Source: Bin87 sp965261195 (GTDB taxonomy: Bacteria > Chloroflexota > Dehalococcoidia > Lucifugimonadales > UBA3495). Taken from it: DNA of 64,000 nucleotides. Location of the stretch: contig OZ253455.1 in assembly GCA_965261195.1 (NCBI GenBank), positions 2,232,001 to 2,296,000 on the forward strand. The letters run 5' to 3'. Each line of letters opens with the position of its first letter. The first letter of the stretch is position 1. Made by a program: the position numbers and the translations under genes. Positions 7,649-16,629 of the stretch are shown one piece after another. The notes beneath the pieces are model-generated. The model made no database searches. It saw only the letters and a program-made list of their open reading frames with translations, and was not told where the DNA came from.

Positions 7649-9120
7649 TATTACAACGACGGTTGGTATGGTAGGATAATCGGCAAGATAACGAAGGCAG
7701 CGGGAGGTGGGGCCGGGTGATGGATGCGGTGGCGTTGGAACGGGTGTCCGAAACCTTCCAGGGTTTGCACGACTACTTTGCGCCAGACTTTGGTCGTAGG
7801 GAGGCTCGGGAGCACAGCCGCCATTATCTGCCGGCCTGGCTGGTGCAATCGGAAGAGCGGCGCAACGCCGAGAATTTGTCGGAAACGGTTCCGGCGTCGC
7901 CACGGGCGTTACAGCGGTTTCTCGCCGGGTCTCCTTGGGACGACGACGCAGTCATCGACCGGTTGCAGGAGTATCTGGGTTCGCGACTGGAGGAACTGTA
8001 GGGGGTGTGGGTGCTGGACGGCAGCGATTTTCCCAAGCAAGGGGTGCAGTCGGTGGGAGTGGCCAGGCAGTACTGCGGGGCGTTGGGCCAGATCGCCAGC
8101 TGCCAGGCTGGGGTGTTTCTGGCGCACGTGGGACCCAGGGGCAGAGCGCTGGTGGACAAGCGGCTGTAGCTGCCCCTGGAGTGGACTGGGGACGGGGACC
8201 GCGGCGTGGCGGCGGGGGCGCCAGCGCACCGACGGGGGGTACCGCAGCAAGACGGAGTTGGCCTGGGAGATGGTGGAGGAAGCCCAGGCCGGAGGATACC
8301 TCAAGGCCCAGTGGGTGGCCGGAGATTCAGCCTGCGGGATGTCGCCCGCGTTGCGGGAGGGACTGGCGGCAACGGGAATGCGGTACGTCTTGGACGTGCG
8401 GCCGGATATGACGGTCGGGCCGTTGGAACCGACCTGGACCGATCCGCCTTACCAGGGTAACGGGCGTCCCCGCAAACCCAGACCGCTGCGTGCGGAGCGG
8501 CAGACCATGGCAGAGCGCAGTCAGGCGTTGCCGGCAGCTGCATGGCGGGAGATCACGCTAGCCCAGGGAAGCCAGGGGCCGCGTGTCTATCGGTTCAGCG
8601 CAACGGGTGCGGGTGACCAGGCGGCGGAAGCCTGGTGAGGTCCTGTGGGCGGTTTATCGCCAGAACCGGGACGGCAGCGAGCCCCGCTACTACCTGTCCA
8701 ACGCACCCCCAGAGGCATCTCTGGAGACCTGGGCCTATGTGGGCGGCTCCCGCTGGCGCATTGAAACCGAGTTCGAGACCGAGTTCGAGACCGAGCAGAG
8801 CGACGTGGGCCTGGAGGAATACGAGACCCGCACCTGGGCGGGTTGGCATCACCACATCGCCATGTGCCTGCTGGCCGGGGCGTTCTTGTTGACCCTGCAA
8901 CAGGATTGGGGGGAAAAAGATGCCCCTGATCACCAGGCCCCAGGTCTACCGAGTGGTGCGTGAGCTCCTGCCCAAAGAGCGGTTCGGCCCGGAAGAATTG
9001 CTGCTATGGCTGACAGATGTCCAGGAGCGCAACGAACGGGCCAGCTGCTCTCACCAGAAACGCCGCGCTGCCCTCGGCCGTAACACCTCCGGCCTCCCTC
9101 CATGAACCGTCGTTGTAATA
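7649..9120 (+). mobile_element. IS701-family insertion sequence (decayed)
   Basis: The 1472-bp element is bounded by perfect 16-bp inverted repeats: TATTACAACGACGGTT at 7649-7664 and its reverse complement at 9105-9120. The flanking tetranucleotide CTAA occurs on both sides (7645-7648 and 9121-9124). A 4-bp target duplication of the YTAR type is characteristic of IS701. The ends are intact, but the single transposase gene is disrupted, so the element could move only in trans. Confidence 0.85.
7717..9104 (+). pseudogene. IS701-family DDE transposase, broken
   Basis: The coding region reads MMDAVALERVSETFQG, then meets TAG at 7999-8001, continues in frame with WVLDGSDFPKQGVQS (first catalytic Asp), meets TAG at 8167-8169, and then shifts frame. 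The next frame carries AWEMVEEAQAGGYLKAQWV-AGDS (second Asp). A further shift leads to YVGGSRWRIETEFETE (Glu region, with a small in-frame duplication of the ETEF codons), and a last shift gives the C-terminal helices ending near 9104. Two stops and at least three frameshifts mean it is inactive. GTG/ATG at 7717/7720 has GGGAGG upstream. Confidence 0.9.
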
Positions 9121-9217
9121 CTAAGAGCGAGCGTGGCTATTGACTCTGCCGGTCTGGCCACTAAAATCGTGGCACACCGAGCATACGGTTGCGCACCGAA
9201 TATACGGAGGTGGGGTT

Positions 9218-9969
9218 ATGCGTCTCGAAAACAAGGTTGCCCTCATCAGCGGCGGCGCGCGCGGCATGGGCGCGGTGGAGGCCAGGCTGTTTGCCAGCGA
9301 AGGCACCCGGGTGGTCATTGGCGACGTTTTGACCGCGGAAGGGCGCCAGGTTGAAGCAGAGATCAACGAGACCGGCGCGCAGTGCCGGTACGTCAATCTG
9401 GATGTTACCAGCGAGGACAACTGGCGGGACGCGGTCGCCGAGGCGGTTGCCGTGTTCGGCAAGCTGGACATTCTGGTCAACAATGCCGGCATCACCATTA
9501 GCGGCGCCATCGAGGAAATCACCGAAGCGCAATGGGACCGAATCATGGCCATCAACTCCAGGGGCGTGTTTCTGGGCACCAGGGAAGTGATAGCCGAGAT
9601 GCGGCGCGCCGGCGGCGGATCCATCGTCAACATCTCCTCGGGTGCGGGAATCGCCCCCTCACCGGGCACTTCAGCGGCCTACGCCGCCAGCAAGGGCGCG
9701 GTGCGGTTGTTCACCAAAGCCACTGCAATTCAACACGCCAGCGACGGCATCCGGTGCAACTCGGTGCATCCTGGCCCCATCGAAACGCCCATGCTGCGAG
9801 CCGCGCGGGGGATGCTGCCAGCCGCGCGGAACAGTTGAACCTGATTCCCCTGGGCAGGATTGGCCGACCGGAAGAAATTGCCTATGGTGTGCTGTAGCTG
9901 GCCAGCGACGAATCGTCATTCGTCACCGGATCGGAGCTGGTCATCGACGGGGGAAGGACGGCTCAGTAA
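9218..9969 (+). pseudogene. Short-chain dehydrogenase, broken
   Basis: ATG at 9218 follows CGGAGG and starts MRLENKVALISGGARGMG, a Rossmann glycine motif. NNAG and the YAASKG catalytic Tyr-Lys pair follow. After ...GPIETPMLRAARGM the frame is lost near 9835. The remaining C-terminus (LNLIPLGRIGRPEEIAYGVL) continues one frame over, then meets TAG at 9895-9897 where close paralogues have Phe. The tail ends SELVIDGGRTAQ at 9969. One frameshift plus one nonsense codon make this a pseudogene. The intact paralogues are at 51088-51834 and 52645-53397. Confidence 0.85.
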
Positions 9970-10031
9970 CCGAAATCACGCGGAGCACATACGCCCGGAG
10001 CATATACCCTAATCATATAAAGGAGAGAGTT

Positions 10032-10880
10032 ATGGCGCCGAAGCTGGTTCCCTATCTGCTGTACGAACCCGAAGAATCGGGCATCCTCTGGATCAAGTTC
10101 AACCGTCCGGAGCGCATGAACGCGCTGATTGGGTCGTCGGAGGAGAACGGGACGGTTGCCAAGGTTGGCGAATATATGCGGGCCGGCGACGATGACCCCA
10201 ACGTGCGCGTGATAGTGCTCACCGGCGTCGGGCGGGGCTTCTGTTCGGGCGCCGATATGCGCAGGGACTCTGATCCCGCCGTTACCGGAGCAAACTTCGT
10301 CGGCAATCGCGGCATCGTGGCGGGTCCGGACGCGGCGCGGGAAGGCTTTTTCCACGGGTTCACCAAGCTGCACCGGGACATCTCGCAGGTCAGAAAGCCC
10401 ACCATCGCCATGATTAACGGCCCCGCCGTCGGTTCCGGCATGGACATGGCCCTGCACTGCGACATTCGCCTGGGCTGCGAAAACACCCGCTTCATCGGAT
10501 ACCAGCAGCTGGGCCAGATTATCGAGAACGGCGGCAGCTACTACCTGCCCAAGATGGTGGGACTGGGCCGGGCGCTGGAATTCGCCTACACCGGCCATCT
10601 GGACGCCGAGCGGGCCTACCAGTGGGGTATGCTCAACCATCTGGTTGCCTCCGAAGACCTGGAAGCAACCACCCGCGAACTGTGCGACCGGATTATGCGG
10701 GCCCCGCCAATGGTGCAATGGATCAGCAAAAGAATCATGCGCGCCGCGCTGGACAGCTCGCTGGAAACCACCATGGCGCTAACGTCCAACGCCGGCGGCA
10801 TCCTGAATGGTTCTGAGGACGCGCAGGAGGCCAGGCGGGCATTCCTGGAAAAGCGGGCGCCCGAATTCAAGGGCCGGTAG
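10032..10880 (+). CDS. Enoyl-CoA hydratase/isomerase (crotonase family)
   Basis: A 282-aa crotonase. ILWIKFNRPERMNAL near the N-terminus, VRVIVLTGVGRGFCSGAD (oxyanion-hole strand) around residues 57-75 and PTIAMINGPAVGSGMDMALHCDIRLG (second oxyanion-hole Gly) around 120-145 are typical. The acidic residue expected after this for hydration is not clear, so isomerase or thioester-hydrolysis variants remain possible. ATG at 10032 has AAAGGAGAG upstream. It follows the broken SDR, which suggests a former operon for acyl-CoA degradation. A partial second copy of its last 85 bp lies at 11862-11946, beyond the adjacent Nmad3 gene. Confidence 0.85.
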   Translation: MAPKLVPYLLYEPEESGILWIKFNRPERMNALIGSSEENGTVAKVGEYMRAGDDDPNVRVIVLTGVGRGFCSGADMRRDSDPAVTGANFVGNRGIVAGPDAAREGFFHGFTKLHRDISQVRKPTIAMINGPAVGSGMDMALHCDIRLGCENTRFIGYQQLGQIIENGGSYYLPKMVGLGRALEFAYTGHLDAERAYQWGMLNHLVASEDLEATTRELCDRIMRAPPMVQWISKRIMRAALDSSLETTMALTSNAGGILNGSEDAQEARRAFLEKRAPEFKGR

Positions 10881-11946
10881 CCGCCGCCTTTTAGATGAGA
10901 CGTAATCGACTAGCTTTCGCCAAACTCGGCCACCAGATCCAGTATCCAATCCATCGCCTCGGGGTAGTGGGCCAGATTCAGCACAAACTCCTGCCCCCGC
11001 CCCACGCTTTGGAGATGGGCATACTCGCCGGCCCTTCGCCAGCGAGCGAGGTTGGTGTGATAGGTCAGCGGCTCCTTTTCACCCCAGCAACCCGGATGAA
11101 AGAACTGGGGCAAACGCCACTCCGAGACTGACTTTCCGTCGGGTCTGGTCAAAACCAGCCGTTCATCGATTTTGGAAAATACGCCGGCGCCGGGCATCAA
11201 GTCGCCATCCCCCAAATTTAGAGATTCTGAGGAAATGTAGAGTGTGTTGAGGTCGTTATAGTCGTATCTAAAGTGGGGATGGTAGCGTGCCCATTGGAAT
11301 TCGGGCGCCCTCTTCAAATCATCTACCGGGCTGGCTTGCTCGATTTGAAGCCAGCCCCAGAGGATATGCTGTTTGAGTGCGCCTTTTACAAAGCGCCAAT
11401 GGCCATCAACTTTTTCGACGTGCCGGTAAAGGCCGAAAAACAGGAATACGTCCCCACTGTCCACTTCCTGTTTCTGTAGGTGGCGCTCGGCTATTCCAGT
11501 TTGACCCAACAGGCCACGCCATCCCGGCGCACGTTGCCAAGTTTGGGAGCTGATGTCCGGGTCCAGGTGAGCGGTATACCATGACCGGATGCGGTTACCA
11601 GTGAGGTCGGCGACTAAATCACCGACGTTCAGGTCGCCGTAGCGCAAATCCCGGTAAGCCATCCCCGACCGCGGATCGGGAATCGGCAAGGAAAACATCG
11701 TGCCGTCCGGGAATATTGGGCTTGGGCAGCCACCCGACGCCGAATCGAACCCCTTGCGGCTGAGGATTAGTCTTTGGAGTTCCATGCGCTGTGCCTTGCT
11801 TACGTAATCAGTGGGAATTTGCAGGTACTGGAGAGGCTTTCGTGTTGGCGGCACATCCCGGCGGCATCTTGAATGGTTCCGAGGACGCTCAGGAGGCCAG
11901 GCGGGCATTCCTGGAAAAGCGGGCGCCGGAGTTCAAGGGCCGGTAG
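10796..11946 (+). repeat. Duplicated echA 3' end flanking an inserted gene
   Basis: The last 85 bp of the enoyl-CoA hydratase gene (10796-10880) recur at 11862-11946 in the same orientation with about six mismatches, both ending in the stop TAG. The Nmad3-like gene on the opposite strand lies between them. The coordinates cover both copies and the insert. Confidence 0.8.
10910..11785 (-). CDS. Nmad3-like (nucleotide modification associated domain 3) protein
   Basis: A 291-aa protein beginning MELQRLILSRKGFDSASGG followed by CPSPIFPDGTMFSLPIPD. This N-terminus is the hallmark of the putative nucleotide modification-associated domain 3 (Nmad3), predicted in DNA-modification and restriction islands. 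Other blocks are YNDLNTLYISSESL, RLPQFFHPG and a C-terminal helix EAMDWILDLVAEF. ATG at 11785 is chosen because homology starts there and AAGG lies 8 nt upstream; the open frame continues to 11908 without further similarity. It is on the opposite strand to its neighbours and flanked by a duplicated echA tail, so it looks acquired. Its biochemical role is unproven. Confidence 0.75.
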   Translation of the reverse strand: MELQRLILSRKGFDSASGGCPSPIFPDGTMFSLPIPDPRSGMAYRDLRYGDLNVGDLVADLTGNRIRSWYTAHLDPDISSQTWQRAPGWRGLLGQTGIAERHLQKQEVDSGDVFLFFGLYRHVEKVDGHWRFVKGALKQHILWGWLQIEQASPVDDLKRAPEFQWARYHPHFRYDYNDLNTLYISSESLNLGDGDLMPGAGVFSKIDERLVLTRPDGKSVSEWRLPQFFHPGCWGEKEPLTYHTNLARWRRAGEYAHLQSVGRGQEFVLNLAHYPEAMDWILDLVAEFGES

Positions 11947-11963
11947 ACTAAAGGGCCGGTAGC

Positions 11964-12482
11964 CTACCCGATAACCAGGCTTTGGCCGAACCGCTCGCCG
12001 TGGGTTATCTCCGACATTGCTTTGCGCGGCGTACCCGGCGCCCGCGCTACTTCAGCCCGGTAGCCGAAGGGCAGTACGGTAACCAGTTCCATCTCTTCGG
12101 GGATGCCCAGCAGGGTTTTGACCTCATCCTGCTGCTCTCCGCGGATGCCTACGAAGCAGGTGCCCAGGCCTTCCGACCACGCCACCAACTCCATCTGTTG
12201 CAGCGCCCGGCCGGCATCCAGCTGGGGCCGGCGCGAGTTGTCCATCACAATCGCAATGGCCAGCGGCGCCTCACCAATGAATGCGCCCTGAGTGCAGATA
12301 CGCCCCAGCGCTGCAATGGTGGCCCGTTCCCGCACGACGATAAAGTGCCAGGGCTGCGTGTTGCTGGAACTGGGCGCCCACCGCGCAGCCTGGAGGATTC
12401 TGTGGACAATCAGGTCAGGGACCGGATCAGGCTTGAAGTCCCGCACCGTGCGGCGCGTCCTGATGCACTGGAATACGTCCAT
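11964..12482 (-). CDS. Nitroreductase-family flavoprotein
   Basis: A 172-aa nitroreductase-like protein: MDVFQCIRTRRTVRDFKPDPV (FMN-binding SRR-like motif), then AARWAPSSSNTQPWHFIVVRE, and LVAWSEGLGTCFVGI, which in the family contacts FMN at the dimer interface. The start is ATG at 12482 with AGGAGG 7 nt before it. Length is at the short end of the family. It would reduce nitro groups, quinones or enones with NAD(P)H. It neighbours the second UGSC selenoprotein gene but is transcribed divergently. Confidence 0.88.
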   Translation of the reverse strand: MDVFQCIRTRRTVRDFKPDPVPDLIVHRILQAARWAPSSSNTQPWHFIVVRERATIAALGRICTQGAFIGEAPLAIAIVMDNSRRPQLDAGRALQQMELVAWSEGLGTCFVGIRGEQQDEVKTLLGIPEEMELVTVLPFGYRAEVARAPGTPRKAMSEITHGERFGQSLVIG

Positions 12483-12639
12483 ACCGAAACCTCCTGAAAA
12501 CCTCTGAGCGGAACCGAACTGCACAAGAACGAACTGCATAAAAATGCAGATTGCCGCACTGGGTTGGCGTGTAGGGACACTGTAACCCGTGGCCATTCTT
12601 CCGGCAAGGCGTGGTTCGATTATTGCCGCATACGCCCCA

Positions 12640-12778
12640 CTGCCCCTTATGTCATTGCGAGGAGCGAAGCGACGTGGCAATCTCGTTGAGGTTGAGCACA
12701 CGTCAGCGAACCATCATTGTTTACCTCAACGAGATTGCCACGCTGCGCTCGCAATGACAAAGTGGGTACGCGTGATAC
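12640..12778. repeat. TCATTGCGAG-core palindromic repeat
   Basis: Arms TCATTGCGAGGAGCGAAGCG (left) and GCTGCGCTCGCAATGACAAA (right), with CAATCTCGTTGAGGT-type inner arms, form a long imperfect inverted repeat of the ACCCACTTT family. It fills most of the 373-bp gap between the nitroreductase and the UGSC fusion gene. Confidence 0.75.
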
Positions 12779-12855
12779 CCCCATGTTTGTTGACGGCGGC
12801 GGGTATGCGACGTATGCTCGGCGCATTGCAAACCGGCATTGACAGGAGAAATATC

Positions 12856-14577
12856 GTGAAGCTGCAAATAATGTCTCCCGCCGCGGATCGGGTGGATTTC
12901 AAGGTGCCTCCGGCGCCCCGACTGGAAACCCTTGAGGGCAAGACCATCGGTTTGTACAACAACATGACCGGCGGCGCGGATGTGGCGGTGAACCGGGTAG
13001 CGGAGCACCTCAGTCGCCGCTTCGCTAACGTCAAGTTCGAGCGGTACGGTGGCGACATCAGAGGCGGCCGGCCGGCCCTGAGCCGGGGCAACCACATCGA
13101 CGACGCGGAAGCGGCGCTGATTGCCGGAGAGGTCGACGCCATGATCGGCGCCACGGCCCATTGAGGGGGTTGCACGTCGTGGCTTGCCCACGACATGGTT
13201 GCCATGGAAAAGGCCGGCGTGCCGGCGGTAGCAATCGCCGCCCGCAGCTTCTCGCGAGCCTGGCAGTCCTGCGTGGACGGGTGGGGACAGCCCGGCGCCG
13301 CCTTCGTTACCATCCCCCACGCCACCACCGGCCAGCAGCCGGACTACATCTGCAATATGGTGGACGAGCAGATTGACGCCATCATCACGGGGCTGACCCG
13401 GATGACGGCCACGGCTGCCAGCCGGCCCGGCGCCAGCAACGGCAATCGCGGCTCGGAGCTGTTCACCGTGGAGCTGGACGACTCGCCGCTGGGACTCAAC
13501 GCAGTCAATCATTTTCTGGAGGAACGGGACTGGAGCGACGGGATGCCAGTCATCCCACCCACCCCCGCCGCCGTGGCAGCCATGCTCAAGGGCACCCGCC
13601 GCAGCCCGCAGGACGTGGTGATGGTCATGGAACCCGGCTTCGGCCTGGCCACCGTCGAAAAAATCGCCATCAATGCGGTGATGGCCGGCTGCAACCCGGA
13701 ACAGATGCCAATACTGCTGGCCGCCATCGACTGTATCGCCCAACCGGAAATGAACCACCGGGATATGCAGGTTTCGGGGCATACCGAGGCGCCGCTCATC
13801 CTGGTCAACGGGCCGATTGCCGACCGGGCCGGCATCAACTATGGCACCTCGGCAATGGGGCCTGGCGTGGTCAACAAGCCCAACACGGCCATCGGGCGGG
13901 CCTTGCGGCTGTGCCTGATCAACATCGGCTATTGCAAGCCCGGCGCCGGCGACCCCAACTTCATCGGGTTGCCGTCCAAGTTCGGTATGTGCATCGCCGA
14001 AAGCGAAGCAGTCAGCCCCTGGCAGCCCTATCACGTAGACCGGGGTTTCCGGGCCGACGAGAGCGCAGTTACGGTGGTTACGGTTACGGGGCCGACCGAC
14101 ATTCTCGACCCCGCCTCCAGGAACCACATCGACACCCTGGAGAACATCGCATCCATGATGTTCTACCGGCACTCCGGCGGCGGACGCTGGATCAAGGGGT
14201 GGGATTCGGCCCAGGTGGGCCATACCAACAAGCGGGTTAATTACCAGGGCCCCTACCATCCGGTAATGCTCAGCCCATCCCGGGCGGTCATCCTGGCCGA
14301 GGCGGGCCTGAGCAAACGGGATGCCCAGGAATGGCTGCACCAGCGCTGTCGAGTGCCGCTGCGCCAGGCCCTGGGCACGGGGATGCCCACCGATGCCGAC
14401 GGCAAGTGGCTTTCCCATCCGGAGTTGCAACAGCTGGCGGATGATCCCGACGCCACCATCCCCGCGCTGGAAACTCCGGAACAATACCTGCTGTTCGTAA
14501 CCGGAGGTTCCACACACTACGCCAATTTCTTCTACGGCACCTACGGAATTGCCACGATGCCGGTGGAGGACGTGTAG
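12856..14577 (+). CDS. UGSC-companion fusion selenoprotein, Sec103 at in-frame TGA
   Basis: The frame runs from GTG at 12856 (AGGAG 7 nt upstream) to TAG at 14577, with a single TGA at 13162-13164 (codon 103). Read through, it gives 573 aa. Residues 1-190 are a UGSC-type domain: GATAH-U-GGCTSWLAHDM, aligning with GD-U-GSCSACSVHDG of the 254-790 protein. Residues 210-573 match the UGSC companion protein at 1247-2311: DGMPVIPPTP, VEKIAINAVMAGCNPEQMPI, NGPIADRAGIN and GPGVVNKPNTAIGR. A 7-bp perfect hairpin lies downstream of the TGA. The motif is UGGC instead of UGSC. It is the first gene of a plus-strand run with hydrolases and a monooxygenase. Function is unknown; a redox enzyme acting with the downstream catabolic genes is an inference. 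Confidence 0.86.
13162..13194 (+). promoter_or_regulatory. Predicted bacterial SECIS element with Sec codon
   Basis: Eleven nucleotides after the TGA (13162-13164) is GTCGTGG-CTTGC-CCACGAC (13176-13194), a perfect 7-bp stem with a five-base loop containing G. The loop starts 18 nt after the TGA, matching the expected bacterial SECIS spacing. It occupies the same position relative to the Sec codon as the hairpin at 469-483 but has a different sequence, so the structure rather than the sequence is conserved. Confidence 0.7.
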
Positions 14578-14628
14578 GCGCCGGAATTCTGCCCGTCTCC
14601 CCTCTATGCCTGACTGCCAAGGAGTCGT

Positions 14629-15555
14629 ATGCCCAGGTTAGCACCCGACCAATACCAGACTATCGTCAGGAAGCCCGCCGACATCGACCAGTTTTGGGAA
14701 GATGTGCTGGCCGAAGCCGCCGTAATACCTCTGGAGCCGGCGGTGGTTCACGACCCGCTGCGGTCGTCGGAAGATATTGACGTTTACGAGGTATTCTTCA
14801 CCAGCCTGGACCAGGTTCGCATCGCGGGATGGTACGCCGTGCCCAGGGGCCGGGATGGGCGGTTGCCGGGCATCTTGCAGGTTCCGGGCTACAACATGGA
14901 GCCGCCGGTGCCGAAGAACTGGGCGCGCAAGGGTTATGCCGCCTTCAGCGTCGCCCCCAGGGGCAAGTTGCGGAGCAATCGCCAGTTCAATCCGGGCTAT
15001 CCGGGGCTGTTGACCTACGGCATGGTGGACCGGAACACCTACTCATATCGGGGTTTTTATATCGACGCCTGCCGGGCCGTGGAATTCATGCTGGGCCGGG
15101 ATGAAATTGATGGCGACCGCATCGGCGTTACCGGACACAGCCAGGGTGGTGGCCTTACCGTGTCCACCGCCGCATTGCGCCCGGAGATCAGGGCGGCAGC
15201 GGCCGGCGCGCCGTACCTCTGCGGGTACATGGACGCCATTGAACTCACCGACGCCTACCCCTACCAGGAGATTGCCGACTATCTGCGGGCGAACCCCGAC
15301 AGCCGTGAGCAGGTTGAAGACACGCTGGCCTATTTTGATGGCATCAACCTGGCGCACCGGATCAGCTGTCCGATCATCGTTAGCGTTGGCTTGCAGGACA
15401 GCACCTGCCCGCCGGAGACCGGCTACGCGATGTTCAACGCCATCGCCAGCGCCGACAAGCGGATTTACGGCTACGACGGCCACGGCCACGACGCCAACAA
15501 CTTCGAGCACGCGGCCATCGTGGATGACTTCCTGGCCAAACACCTGAAACCCTGA
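14629..15555 (+). CDS. Acetyl-xylan-esterase-like alpha/beta hydrolase
   Basis: A 308-aa serine hydrolase of the AXE1 / cephalosporin-C deacetylase group. VTGHSQGGGLTV (residues about 164-175) contains the nucleophile Ser in GHSQG. SVGLQDSTCPPETG supplies the Asp and YDGHGHDANN the His. The N-terminal DQFWEDVLAEA and VFFTSLDQVRIAGWYAVPRG blocks are also typical of the group. It probably removes acyl groups from a small ester or sugar. ATG at 14629 has AAGGAG 5 nt upstream. It lies 51 nt after the UGSC fusion gene and 13 nt before its degenerate paralogue at 15569, so the three are probably co-transcribed. Confidence 0.85.
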   Translation: MPRLAPDQYQTIVRKPADIDQFWEDVLAEAAVIPLEPAVVHDPLRSSEDIDVYEVFFTSLDQVRIAGWYAVPRGRDGRLPGILQVPGYNMEPPVPKNWARKGYAAFSVAPRGKLRSNRQFNPGYPGLLTYGMVDRNTYSYRGFYIDACRAVEFMLGRDEIDGDRIGVTGHSQGGGLTVSTAALRPEIRAAAAGAPYLCGYMDAIELTDAYPYQEIADYLRANPDSREQVEDTLAYFDGINLAHRISCPIIVSVGLQDSTCPPETGYAMFNAIASADKRIYGYDGHGHDANNFEHAAIVDDFLAKHLKP

Positions 15556-15568
15556 CGGACTTGACGAT

Positions 15569-16486
15569 ATGACCACACTGAGCGGCACCAGGCCAGCAGA
15601 TTTCGATAGCTATTGGCAAACAACGCTGGATGAGCTGGCGGGGTTCCCAGCGGCCCCGGAGGTTACGGAGATCCCGTTGCGCTCGACGGATTTCGCTACG
15701 GCCTACGGAGTGCGCCTGACTTCCATCGGCCCCTACCGCATATTCGGGTATTTGAGCATTCCGCGCGGCGACGGCCCGTTCCCGGCAAAGTACTTCCTGC
15801 CGCGCTATGGGAGCGTCACCGATCTGGTGCCCCAGGGTGCGGCCAACGGTCAGCGCGAGCAGTACGTAACCTTCTCGATTTGCGTACGGGGGCAGCGGCT
15901 GGCCGACCAACCCTACGCGGCCAGCTTCCCGGGGCTGCTCACCGATGGCATCGCTGACGCGGCCAGCTACGTGTATCGCGGTATCGTCGCGGACTGCTGC
16001 CGGGGGCTGGAGTATCTGGCTGGGCGACCGGAGGTGGACGGCGCGCGCGTGGCCACCATCGGCACCGACCTGGCCTTGACGACCTCCGCTCTGTGCCCGC
16101 AGGTTACCCACGTCGTTTGCGCCCCCACCCTGTGCTATGCGGCTGCTGATCTGGCCTCCCGCACCGGAGCCTACCCTCTCGAGGAGATCAACGACTATCT
16201 GCGCCGGCACCCGTCCCATAGTGACCAGGTTGCAGACACCCTGGCCCACTTCGACCTGCGGTGGTTCGCCCCCCAGGTTGGAGCCACCACCCTGGTGATG
16301 GCCGGGGCTGATGGGGCTGCGCTGGATGCCACCGCCCTCGACCAAATGGTTCAGGCCATCAAAGGCGACTGCCAGGTTCATAAGTCGGAACATTCGGGCT
16401 ACAAAGATGGTGTGTACAGCGAAGAATGGTTAACCTGGGAATTTGGTCTGCCCGCGCCCAGCCTGCCCCCGCATTGGCAACCCTAG
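15569..16486 (+). CDS. AXE1-like alpha/beta-hydrolase paralogue lacking nucleophile Ser
   Basis: A 305-aa paralogue of the preceding gene, aligning along most of its length (DFDSYWQTTLDEL, SIGPYRIFGYLSIPRG, YVYRGIVADCCRGLEYLAGRPEVDGARVATIG, YPLEEINDYLRRHP). Where the neighbour has TGHSQGG, this protein has IGTDLAL, so the GxSxG nucleophile elbow is absent. A His remains near the C-terminus (KSEHSGYKDG). It is open and overlaps nothing, so it is not obviously a pseudogene. It may be a pseudoenzyme or regulatory partner of the active paralogue. The ribosome-binding site is weak; translational coupling to the upstream gene is likely. Confidence 0.75.
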   Translation: MTTLSGTRPADFDSYWQTTLDELAGFPAAPEVTEIPLRSTDFATAYGVRLTSIGPYRIFGYLSIPRGDGPFPAKYFLPRYGSVTDLVPQGAANGQREQYVTFSICVRGQRLADQPYAASFPGLLTDGIADAASYVYRGIVADCCRGLEYLAGRPEVDGARVATIGTDLALTTSALCPQVTHVVCAPTLCYAAADLASRTGAYPLEEINDYLRRHPSHSDQVADTLAHFDLRWFAPQVGATTLVMAGADGAALDATALDQMVQAIKGDCQVHKSEHSGYKDGVYSEEWLTWEFGLPAPSLPPHWQP

Positions 16487-16629
16487 AAACGAAAAACTCG
16501 GCAATTTTGGGCTGCTGCCGGCCCCGTCCGACGCGCAACCCTGCTGGCCGCAATCAGATTTACGCTCACCGGCAATCAGTACATTCCATGCTACCGTGGC
16601 CCTGCCGCCGTGGCTGATGGAGGGCAACT

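Noticed and set aside
7999..9897. TAG codons in IS701 and in the SDR pseudogene as possible recoding (for example pyrrolysine)
   Set aside because: Both genes also have frameshifts, and normal genes in the window end with TAG, so TAG is an ordinary stop here and the genes are decayed.
9642..10031. Long N-terminal extension of the enoyl-CoA hydratase
   Set aside because: The extension overlaps the SDR pseudogene in another frame; AAAGGAG before ATG 10032 and the family start support the shorter form.
12589..12855. N-terminal extension of the UGSC fusion gene through the repeat element
   Set aside because: The sequence is repeat DNA and GTG 12856 has a good AGGAG site.
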